A stretch of DNA of 64,000 nucleotides from Eublepharis macularius (lineage: Eukaryota > Chordata > Lepidosauria > Squamata > Eublepharidae), in contig NC_072800.1 in assembly GCF_028583425.1 (NCBI RefSeq), positions 89,976,501-90,040,500 on the forward strand. Reading direction: 5' to 3'. Of this stretch, positions 33,401-45,700 are shown piece after piece. The notes under the pieces are model-generated. The model searched no databases. It worked only from the letters and a program-made list of their open reading frames with translations, and was not told where the DNA came from. How positions within the stretch are numbered: the stretch's first letter is position 1; each line of letters opens with the position of its first letter. The translations under genes and the position numbers were made by a program.

Positions 33401-36400
33401 AGGTTATATATAGGCATTACCTACCTTGTTTATTCTGATGCAGAATTTCAGGTTTACTGGAACATCAGTAAGTACAAGGGAAATGACAGTTTAAAATATT
33501 GTAATTTCTGTTCCGGTTATCGAAAAGCGTTGAAAATATATGGTTATTGAAAAGTACAGTGCATTTTGTGTCCCTCACCAGCTTTTTGAAAATGTTGTAT
33601 ATGAGTAATGAAAAGACAATATAAAGTCTCTTAAAACTATAAACCAAACTCTTTGGGAGAGGGGGAATCTTCAGACACAAAAGAGACCATTAAATATCCT
33701 TTGGTTGGAAGTGTTTGGAATTGGTTTCATTTTTGATAGTTTTTTCTTCCTGGTAATTTCAGAAATCTCAATCAGGTTTTTCTTTCTAATTGTTTCTGTT
33801 GTAGCTCCTAAGTGTGCAAATTCTTTGCAGTATATCTCATTCATCCTTCTAGCCCCTCTGCTGGATCTGTCGCATTGTACAGATAGGGGAACTGAAGCAG
33901 AGGGAGGTGCTAATAAGCCACCTAGTATATCCATAACTGGAGTAAGATGCGCTTGTAGAGCCAGATCTCAGCCTCTTAACAATTAAACCTCACAGCTGTA
34001 TGAAGAACAAGGTTAGGGAAGTGCTCATCTGTTTTACTCTGGGGCCGTTCATACGTTATCCTGGTGTGAAGCTGCTTGGATTTTACCCAAGTAATTAAGC
34101 CAACAGTAGCCTCAGCAGGATAATGCTGAAGCACCAGCTACCAGCAAAGGATAGTTTGCTCGGCTGGCAGTGCTTTCTGCTCCTTGACAGGTTGTGCATA
34201 TTCTTCTGCGTCCCCAAACATTTGAGCATATGGTTCATGTCCTCTGCAGTGGTTTCCAGTCTCCCTGGGGCACTGAACAGAAGCCCAAGACCTTTCTGGA
34301 CATAATGAGACGTAGCGTGTTTGTGCCCTGTCCTGTGTGTAACACAAAACTTCCAATCCTTATTTCACTGATGTGTGATAAATTTGCTGATGTATAGGAA
34401 ATGCTATGTTTACACAGATACGTGATAATCCTTTGAGACTGTGGCATGCGTTAAGGAAGCCCATGAGGACCACTCTTACAGCTCTGCATTAATTCTGGCT
34501 TTTTGCTGCGGAAATGCTCTTTGTGTGACACGAAGAAGAGGCCTGTGCGCTATTTGGGTTGTAATCTTTTTCTCGAAGCCTTGCGGCTCCATCCCCTTGC
34601 AGAGTTCTGCCATTTTACTACACTGTTGGCAGACTGGAACTGTTGGAGCACAACTGCACGGGCAGTGTTGGGTTCTCGGGCTCAAGGGGTTAAGCAGTAT
34701 TTGGGGTGCTACAGTGTTTGGATGAATGAAATTTCAAATGTTGCATTTATCTCTGGATGCACAAACTTTAAAAAAAAAACCTCAAGCTGAACTTCGTTGG
34801 AAGTCACAGGAATAATTTGAAAGCCTTCTTAATGTTTGGCATACAGTTAATTGACCCATGAGGTTTCTGTTGTGATTTTAATACAGTCTTCCTGTAAATT
34901 AGTTTGCAAATAGTAATTTCTGAAGTATCCCTTTCTAGCAAAAGATGATACTAAGATCATGTCAACAGGTACTAGGAACTGTTTTTTCAAAAGGAAACGG
35001 ATAAAGGAACATCCTTTTAAATAAATACATAACAATAATCTAATGAAAAGATCTGGAGTTGATTGATAGACTTAGAAGCACTGTGGTAGACAAGCAGGTT
35101 TGCTGATATTTTGACATTTATGTCGGTCTCTGCATTTGTGTGTAAGAGTTGGCGGTTAAATCTGGCCAGTGTCATAGAAGCAGCACCTGCATTGATATTT
35201 CAGTGTTACTGCCGAGAAACGAAGGGTTCAGTACTTATTACTGTGAGCTGAGCTTGCAGTAGGTAACTCTGCTTCCATCCCTGTCTTCCTATAGCCCCCT
35301 CACCCTATAAAAAACTGCTCCTAAGGTTTGGATACGGTGTGTAAAAACTATGGCGAAGAGGGAGAATCGATTGAATTTTTGCCACTTGCAAGAGCTCTTC
35401 TGTAATCACAACAGGCACTCGTGCAGGAAGAAGAGAGGTGTATTCTGCCAGGTTCCCCCTTCTGTGTCCAGATTCCAGGCCGTCTCCCCCCCACCCCCAA
35501 ACCCCTGACACTCGCAAGCAGGCTTTCAAGAATTGCAGAGGCCTGTAGAAAGAAGATGATTGCGAAGGTTCCTTCTGTGAACTAGTTTGAGGTAGTCTGG
35601 ATCAAGCCCATAGGTTGCAGTCCTGCACGGTGGAGCAGTGCAGGTCTCTCTGTAACAGTTTGCTCAATTGCAGCCACATTGAAACCAAGGTGTTTGCTGT
35701 ATTGATTTAAATATTTATGCACACTGTATGATTGTAATCTGATACAGAAAAACTGACATGCGACTCTGCTGTAGTGGTCTGTACTAAAAGTCTAATATAG
35801 TCCTTATGTAGAAATCGAATGTGTACAAAATGATTAATGTTCCTTTTTTTTCTTCCTTTACTTTTTTGTTTTATGTGCCATTCTGCCTTTTTACCTCCTC
35901 ATCTGAACACCTGATTTTTTTTCCTTCTCCCCAAAATCATCTCATGCATGTTGGTGTTAAGCAGAACTACAAAGCCGGCTCCTCATCTCGACAAGTAAGA
36001 CACCGTTTTTTTTTAAAAAAAACAGCACCTTCTTTGCATTGCATGTGCCCTGTGAACTGGCAACCTGCATGCCCTTGTGAGAGCCCTTTGTGGCTGCAGT
36101 GTTGCCGTGCAGTCCTGAGCAGCGTTACACCTTCGAAGCCTGTTGACATCCGTGGACAGAAGGCAGTAACTGCATAGGATTGCATTATAGTTGGTCACTG
36201 ACCTAAACTGTCTCGCAGGGTTGATCTGAGAATAATCTGTGAAGATGGGGTGGAGAGAATGGGTTGACCACATACCACTTATTTATACTTTCCCCCTGGC
36301 TTTTCTCTGGGCTCAAGGCGGCGTACAAACAGTAATGAAGACATTACATGTTAAAACCAAATAAAATTAAGTCCCAGGTATCTCCCTTCTCCCCTAAAAG

Positions 36401-36680
36401 ATTCCTCCTGCTCATACTGCCCTGAGAAACAAAGAACCCTTGCAGCCCTACATACCTCCAACAATGGGGATCCCCTCCCTGCTTCAGGGAGCCCATTCCA
36501 CAGAATAGGAACCATAATGGAAAAGGCCTGGGCCCTGGCTGAGTGGGGGGGGACAGCCAACAGATGGCGGCCTGAATATGACAGCTGATGCACAGAAATG
36601 AATGTTTGCTGCCCTCAGATGCCTGCAGGAAAGCCGAGATAAAAATGTGAGAAGTGGTAAATTGAACGGGGGAATCCCCC

Positions 36681-36751
<71 letters not shown>

Positions 36752-39700
36752 TCGTTCGTTCGTTCGTTCGTTCGTTCGTTCGTTCGTTCTTGCTTTCTTT
36801 CGTTCGTTCGTTCTTGCTTTCTTTCGTTCGTTCTTGCTTTCTTTCTTTGCATTAACTCCTGCTCGTTTCAGAAGGCTCCTTGCAAAAATAGTTTCTGGTG
36901 ATCTTTACCTGCAGTGAGTGTAGTAGTCTTACTTTTAAAAAAGAGTAGAGACCTTGAGAAACTCTGAAAGATCTTTGACACCAAGAGGGCAGTGTTTCTG
37001 AAACAAACAATATCTATGCAGAAATATGTCTCTTCAGAAGGCCCTGCTTTTATCAGTTGTTATGCAGATGATATGCTTTCCTGGTCAACAGCGTGTTCCA
37101 ATATGAGCACTTCCAAACAGGAAAGTTGCCCTGAGGGTACTTTGCCTTCCTCCTGTCAATTGTGTAACATTTTTGTGGCTATCGCTAAACCTTTCATGTG
37201 TTTCTTTCCCTCCTAATTATCATCTGGGTGTATAATTAAGATTGCTTATTGGGTGACTCAGTATAGGTCTGGCGAGTAATTCTGCATAAGAATGATGCCA
37301 GTTGCATTGAAAATTCCAAGCAGCAGCTTCCTTGTGTGTCTATATAAACAGCATACTTTTTGCACCTTCTGTTTCCGCAGCGTACATGTTGTCTTTGGAC
37401 TGGTTATTTCTGGTTTTGAAGTAATAGAGCAAATTGAAAACCTGAAAACTGATACTGCCAGTAGGCCGTATGCAGATGTGCGTGTTATTGGTTGTGGGGT
37501 GCTGGTTACACAATCAGCGAGGAACGGTAAGCTATGATGGTTCAACTTGGAAATATGTAGAATGTGTCACTGGGAAGAGCTGAATGTTTGTTCTCGTTCT
37601 AGAGGCCTGGCAAGATTTAATTTGGATCGGAACTCCAGGAAACCCTTCCTGTCAATCTGCGTTTGTGGGCGATACCATTTTGCAGAGTAGTGAAACTAAG
37701 CTGGGCCATTTATCCTGTCATTATGTTTAGGGGGCTGTGGTCTGATGCTGGATATTGGACAAAATAGACTCTGGAATGTGCTTCTTTGTAACCATAGGAT
37801 ATTAGAATGAATGTTCTTGCTCATCAAATTATTTTGAAATGTTTGAATGATGAAATGAACCAATGGATTACAATCCATTTCTGTATATCCAAATTGTAAC
37901 AGTAGCCTGTTTTTGCAACTCAGGTCTCTACCCAGAATTTGCTAACTTCATGAGTTAATGCATCTGCTGATATCACACAACATTCTAATGCTTCAAGGAA
38001 AAACTGAGCTTTACAGCTGTCTGTATGAAGGAACAGCTTCACCCATTGTAGTGCACAGCAGTCAGTGTGACTGTCCAGCCATCCTTTGGCTGTATGCCCT
38101 GTGCAGTTCACAGACCTTGAGGACCAGGAGCGTTGGAAGCAGAGAGGGGGGAAGTCTTAGCTGTCCTCCCATTACAAGCAATGTCCTGACAGGTGTGTGC
38201 ATGGCCAGAATCTAGCTAGAGGGACAGCAAAGAAGTCCTTGAGCCCAAGATAGATCTTTCCAGCTAATGAAGTTGCACCATTGTGGGAGCAGATCATATT
38301 CTGTGTTTTATATAGCATGCAAATACACACACCCTTCACCAGCTGGCATTAAAAGGTTTTCTGAACAACTATTCAGACACTAATATCCATCTTAATAAGT
38401 ATAACCACATTGGTTTTGCAGCTTGATTGATTTTAAAATTCCTGGCATGGTGAAAAAAATTGGCCGTAATTTTGACAACATGTGTGCAAAGCTTACAAAG
38501 TTTCTATCCACCAGATGAGCCTGCACCGTAAAACTTGTGGTGTGTTCTTTCTCTCTGTGGCCAGCACCTCAGCTTGGCACCATCCTCGTCTCTTTCCCAC
38601 TCCAATTGGGAGTGAGGAATATGTAGAAGATGCCGTTGTTGGTCCAACCCAAGCCTCCCCCACCTCAGGATTAGCAGCACTAACCAGGCAACTCCTTCTT
38701 GCCCAGTTCATGAGGAATAGCTGAGATGCAATTGACCCCCGTGGCTTTGCATGGTGCACCTGACCCTCTAGTACAATAGAAGCGTTTAAGACTGCTGGGG
38801 ACTTCTCTGTCCTCTCCTCCCTTTGGGGGTTGGTGCTGCTCTCCTGTTCTTGCAGCTTCGTGTATCTTTAGTTTGGAGAAAATCAGTCTCAAGCATGCAC
38901 GCACACACACACTCCATTTTCACTTGTTCAGCAATTAAACTTGTTGGGCAGAATCCTGCTATGGATGGATTGTCTAGCAAGATTTGCATGACAACCGAAA
39001 AGATTTATATTTTCCCGGTATTAAGGCAGATAGAGTGGACCTATCCGTCAAAATAGTTGCTAATTTGTGTTTTTGTGCCCTTATGCATGTTGAATAGCCT
39101 CCCAAGTCTTTTACTGGAGGGAATTGTAACAGTGCAAAATGTTTGTCATTCAAAGTGTTGGAAAAGAAGAGGAAGGTCTCGCCCCACTCAGAAGCTTCGG
39201 ATACCTCCAGCAGCAGCTCATCGACTTCATCGGACTCTTCATCTGATAGCGATTCCGAGAATGAGAGAACTCGGAAGAGGAAGCGCAAGAGAAGAACCAA
39301 AACGAAGCAAGCGAGGAAGCGGAGACGGGAGGAAAGAAAGAAAGAAGAGCCCAAGAGCAAAAGGACCTCAGGCCAAAGGAGGTAGTTGATAGATTGTGGA
39401 CCAGCTTACATGCTAGGTTATTTGGAAAAGTCAGGGGCGGTGGCTTTACAGATGGTAAGAAATGAAAGTTTGTTTTAACAAAGTGTCTGGAGATGTTTAA
39501 TGAAGTGGTAATTAGATCTGGGTAAAACTTACGTTTCTAGGAGAACTTTGTCTAGCAAGTTGAAATGCAGGATTTGGATTGTCACACGGCATTTGGGTTG
39601 TTTGAAAACATGTGAGTTTAGCCCCAGCAGATGTTCTTCTGACGGCTTAATCTAGTGTGTACATTAAAAATGTCTTTGTTTCGCTGGAAATGCAAAAAGC

Positions 39701-42700
39701 ACGAAGGATCATTATACCATATGTGGTGGACTTGTGAAGTAGCGAAGCAGTACTGGGGAGATATAATAGAAGTAATTAATGAGGTGTTACAAACCCAAAT
39801 AAATAAGAACCCAGAACTGCTGCTACTAAATTTGGGAATGGAGAATGTTCCAGTGCAAAATAGAACATTGTTATTTTATATGACAGCTGCAGCAAGATTA
39901 CTGTATGCGCAGAAATGGAAAGTGCAAGAAATACCTACTGTAGAGGACTGGATTTACAAATTGCTGTACATGGCAGAGATGGATAAAATGACAAGAAAAC
40001 TTAAAGACCTAGATCCGGGACAGTATTTGGCGGACTGGGCGAAACTGAAACAATTTTTGGAAAAAAAATGGGATGTGAAAGGAGACCTGTGGCAGTTTGA
40101 GAACTTTTGAAACAAGACATTTTAAACAGAAGAGAGAAGTGACTTTACCATTAAGAATTTATATCTATTTTAATCTAAGCTTGGATTATAATATAGCAGA
40201 AGAGGGATGAAATTTAGAACTGATTTTTTAAAGAATAAGATAGGGAGGTTATGATAAGTAATACCTTTATCAGAGTATATGAATAAGGGAATAGTTAAAC
40301 AAATATACTGATGGGGCATACTATATATACTATTATGTTGGTAGATTAGATTGTATATTATATAATGAATGTGCAGTATGGTGCTGTGTGCGGTGCCACA
40401 TTGGTGGCAGGGTGCACAGTAGGGGTGTTAATACATATTATAATGACAATAGTATATTTGATCGAATATATGTTTAAAAGAAATAGAATATGTTTAAACT
40501 AAGACTTTTGTTATATATTATATTATATTATATCATACTGGTCTATATTGAGGGGTATAAGATTTATACTATATTGATAGTGTAATTGATAGATGTATAT
40601 TATACTGATAGAATATTTGATAGTATAATTGATAGAAGCATGCTATATTGATAGGGTATTTGATATATATGATAGAGTACCTGGAAAAAAAATTAGAATG
40701 TGCTTAGAGTAAGGGATTTATTAAGTAATAAGAGGGGTTAAGGGTTGGAAAGCTGTTGGAAGTCGATAGAGAGGGGGGAGGAAAAGGGTGGGGGATAGGG
40801 TTAATTAGATATTGAGGGAATGTATGTATTGAATTTGAAAAGTATACTCACCAATAAAATTTTCTAAAAAAAAAAAAATGTCTTTGTTTCCATCCAGCCA
40901 TTCTGACAAAAGTGAAGCAAATGAAAAATCGGTGGACTTGAATGCCAAAAGGGATAAGCCGGTTGTCCGTCCTGAAGAAATCCCTCCAGTGCCTGAAAAT
41001 CGATTTTTGCTGAGAAGAGACGCACCGGTCATCGCCACAGAGCCTGAGCAGTATGCCCAAAGCTTTCTTTTTGTGTTAATTCCTTCTTTGTGGGGCTATT
41101 CCCATAGCTGCATCCAGTCACCCTTGAGCCAATGCATCTGTTTTTAGTGATGGGAGTAGTCCTCCATTCTTACGACTTTCAGTACCTAAATGACAGTTGA
41201 CATAATTACATTGCCAAGGTGATGCTTGCTGAACTGTTCCTATGGCTGAAAAATGCGTTAAGTGTAAAAGCTAAAGTCTAATCATAGCTCCTTGGTAATG
41301 GAGGGAATGTTCCGCCTAGCCAGGTCTCCAGCAGTGGTGTGTTCCAGGTAGTATTTTTTAACAGCGTCCATGAGAGCTGGATAGTCACGAGACAGCATCA
41401 TTTGTTCCCTATTTGCTCTGGATACCTGTTGGGTTTAGGGGTTCCATCAGCATGAAAGACAAACCTCCTGGCCATCACAGCCTCTGATATTTCCATTGCT
41501 CAAGTACTGACTAATTCATACACAGAAGCCCAGTTACTCTTCACATACCCTTGTTGCAAGGATGTAGAAGATGGTGAAGAAATACTGGTGTGCCCTCTCC
41601 AGATCTTGTCTATGTGGCCCATGTTGAGCTTCCACCAGGTAGAGTTGCTGTGATCCTTAAGGTGGGGAAGTCAGTATTTGCCTCCAGTTCATCTTTAGGT
41701 GCTTATCTTAAGTGAGGAGCTTTACCTCAGTATTATTCTGAATTTATTCCTCAAAGAGCTCATCTTTTTCAGTTCGGCAGAAGTCCAGGCCTACACTTTA
41801 GATGGCACCATGTTGTTCCTTGGGGAACGCTGCTCAATATAAAATCAGCTCCAATTATTCAGTCCACTCAGAAAAGGAATTCTACTTCCTAGCATGTTTA
41901 GGGAGTTCCTTTAGGACTTGACTCAGTCATGCCTTCTAAGAGGAGTCTTTCTTCCGGGCATACCAACAAAACTTGATGTCCACTTTATCAGGTCTGTCTT
42001 AGTGAGCGTATGGAACAATGGGTCTTCGTTGTGCAGTATTGCACTCTGGCTCTTTTGCTCATTATACTATGGCTGAAAATTTCTGTAGCTCATACAAAGG
42101 AAATAAATGCTCTAGATGTTTCTCAGCTGCGATCGGTGCCCCAGACCCGTTGAGCCATAGCACAAATAGGTCGTCTGTTACTCTTTCTCAGTTAAGTCCA
42201 CGTTTAATGTTTTGATTGCGGGTAATACGTTTCTGTTTTTCCAGTTCTGTTGCCCTCATACTTCCATCCTTGTTCTTAATATTTAAGGAAGCCCCTTGAT
42301 GTAGCACCAGTTTTGTCTGACCAGAAGCCCTCAGTGTCTAAATCTGGAAGAAAAATCAGAGGGAGAGGCACAATAGTATGTTTTCATAATTTTTTCCCCC
42401 TTTATGGTAGTTTTATTTTGGCTACTGTTGAAAAAAAATATGTCTTGCTTGCCTGGGCACTGTGTGTATGTGTGTCGAAACAGTGGTTGTGTTTGGTAGA
42501 AAAGCTAGTAGGATTCCTGTTCATTGTTGGGTGAGAGGAGAGCAGCTGGCATAACAATGAACAAATAATCACATTCTTGTGAAGTGACTTGGGGTCCTTG
42601 TGGGAAAGGTTTGCTCATTGTTAATTCTGTCCATTAGCTTATCAAGTGGTTGGTAGAAGTGTACAGAAAATTACTTTGACTGTAAACTGGTGGCAGTGGA

Positions 42701-45700
42701 AAAGAGCTCGGTGGGTTGAAATTTTGAGGCCTCTTTGGGTCCGGGCCAAGAAGACGGTAATGTAATTTGGTGTGCAGAAAGTCTGCTGGCACAGTGTTTC
42801 AGGCACTGCCAGGGAGCTTTCCAGCTACGTATTTCTTATCAGAACTAGGTGTTGAGAATAAAAGGCACAATGCAAATAGACTTGGTGTTTTCCTGGCGCA
42901 ATATGTTTATGCAGTAAATATTTATTTAAAGCATTTCTGTGCTGCCTTTCTACCCAGCTCAGGGACACCAAAGCGCTGAAATAGTGACATCTCTAGCAGG
43001 ATGTTATAAAAGAGCTGAGAATTGTAGTAGAAGGGCTTATAGCCAGACCAGGATAAAGAGAGAGCAGGAAAGACTAAACAAAATAATTCTTAAATTGGCA
43101 AAAGTGGAGGCGTATGGTATTTGGAAGCTTTGGTCAAAATGGACACTGTAATGGAAGTGTTGATGTGCTAAATAAAGAATCCCTCCTGCAGCCAGATCCC
43201 ATTTCTGAAAGTTCTCAGATGCAATATGGCTTTTCATGTGCACCTTGCCCTCCCGATCGCTTGTATCTAATGACTGCAGCAAGTGGAATGGAGCGGACAG
43301 AATGGGGCTTTCCCACTCTCCTCTTCCGCCGTAGCCCGCTCTTTCCCACCCCCCTGGGAGCCAGGGTATCCTGAGGTAATAGGAGTGGCCTACAGTGGGA
43401 AGGGGGAATTGGCATACATCACCCCCCTCATCTGCTGGTGGAAATGTCCTCCTAAAGAAGGCGATCTGCTACTGGATACTGTTTATTTACTTCCTTTATG
43501 ATCTGCCTTTCTTGCAGTCTCAAGGCAGTTGCTCTAACAGTAATCTATACGTTTGCGTATACAGTAATCTATACATGTCATGCAAGTTCTGCCGGTAGTC
43601 ACCTCCAGCAGTTCCTTTTGACCATATATAAAACTTCTTAGCTGCTCGTGAGTGTCTGTTGCATGCTTGATCATTCTTCGTACGCCGTTTTTGTGTTACG
43701 AATTCTGAGTTACCTTTTTATACTTGTGCCATTTGTACTTCTCTAGCGATACCATACGCCCCCTCGTTCTCGCTCATGTTCAGAATCTGATAATGAGGAA
43801 AGCAGTGAAACTCCTCCACACTGGAAAGAAGAAATGCAAAGATTGAGAGCATATAGGCCACCCAGTGGAGAGAAATGGAGCAAAGGAGACAAGTAAGGTT
43901 TTTCTGAGAATATAAAGCTCTCTTAAATGACTTATCTCATGTGAAGTATAAACTCTTGAAAAGGCACAAAATAAATAAAGAGGTCAATCTATAGATGGCG
44001 TGTAATTACTAATTTTGTTGTAGTTGAAAGGGAGTTTTAATATTAGAATAGAATATAAGTGAGAGATTGCAAGTGAACGAGTGGAACAAACGTACCTGAG
44101 CAGCTCCTAGATGATGATGGTGAAATGCGTTTTTCTTAACTGTACATTTTTTGTTAAAGTTTCATGCAGAATCTTCCTCTGTAGTAATGCATTTTGGAAG
44201 CTGAATTCTGAAGGTTTTGAACAATTAATTCATATTTGCCCACACAGGATTCCAAAAGGGAACAGAAATGATGTTTCTGAAAAGTCTTTTGAGTACTTCT
44301 GTATCCCACATTTTCTGCCAAAGCGCCTAAAGCTGTTTACAATCACGTAATATAAAACAGCATTCAAAATAGAACACGTAACACAAAACCAGATAGAGTG
44401 GAAATAAAACAGCGAACTGTTCAAAAGAAGGGGAGCCAATTAAAAGCTTGGGAGAAGATGAAATCAGTCTTTGACTCCTTAAAAAATAAGTTCTGTGTCA
44501 AGCAAGGCTTAGTATGGAGGGAATTCTAAAGTTTTTGCACCACAACCGAACATAAGGTGGCTTTGGGAATGATTTATGTATGCAAAACATAGTTCAAATG
44601 AGAATTGATATAAATGTCTCTGACAATAAATTCCTGAATATTATTTTTTTTTAAAAAAAAATTTATTGGGTAAGTAAAAATTAATATTACAGATTTTCAA
44701 TTAAAACCCTCACTTCCCTGTTCTCCCACCCTTTCCCCTCCCCCCTTAATCTAAGACTTCCAACAGTTTTCCAACCTGCTGTCTGAATCTACTACTTATA
44801 TCCCCTTTTCTATTCTTAACTGTCTTAACACACTAGTAAAATAGATAATATATATTAGATTGAGCAAAACCTAACATCAAACTATCAGTTACATTATGTT
44901 TCTAACTTACCTCCTCTCTTCTCTTGTAAAGATCAGTATCTCCTTTCTGCAAAATTAATAGTTATCTAAAAATTCCTGAATATTTTGTTGGATCATGGAC
45001 TCGCCTTTAAACAATTCGTTTGATTCACCCATTTTGGTGAAGTTTTGCATCCCACCCAAGTCCTTTTAAGGCCGGCATCCTTCCTGTGTCAGGTAGTATT
45101 TATCCACCTGCCCTTCCTTTTTGCACGGAGAAGCCATTCTGATTCCATCTGACCTAAATGACCAGTACTCGTTTCACGTGCTTTTTAGACAAGTGCCCGT
45201 ACCAACCTAGTATTTCCAAGCATGTTCCAGATCCCTAGCCGTCCCCCTATTCTCCGGTGCTGCACGTTCTGAGTTCCTCAGTTGGGAATAGGAGGAAATC
45301 AAGCAGGCTCAGTGAAGGGCGTGCCCCGCTCAATTGTATTTGCTTGCTTTGCAGGTTGAGCGACCCAGGAAAGTGGGATGAAAGAAGCCTCTCGCAGCGG
45401 TCGAGGTCTTGGTCCCATAATGGCTTTTCAGATCTAAGTACAAAATACGCTGGCCACCGCAAAAAACACCGGAAAGAGAAGAAGGCAAAGCACAAGAAAA
45501 AGGCGAAAAAGCAAAAACATTTAAAGAAGCACAAGCAAATTAAGAAAAAGAGAGTCTCTCCTTCCACGGAGGTAGATTCTTCTCTTTCTTCTACCAGGAG
45601 GACAAAATCCCCTAGTGTTCATGAGAGGGTGTCTCGCTCTTCCTCGCTGTCATCTAGGGACTCCTCCTCTAGAAAGGACTGGTCGAAATCAGAAAGAGGC

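Noticed and set aside
36484..36901. Open frames reading (KER/KKER)n or (FLS)n on opposite strands
   Set aside because: They are translations of the CTTT/CGTT microsatellite; no gene.
39655..40110. 151-codon open frame inside the NKTR interval
   Set aside because: It is the C-terminus of L1 ORF2 within a TSD-flanked insertion, plus a few host codons in front; not a host gene.
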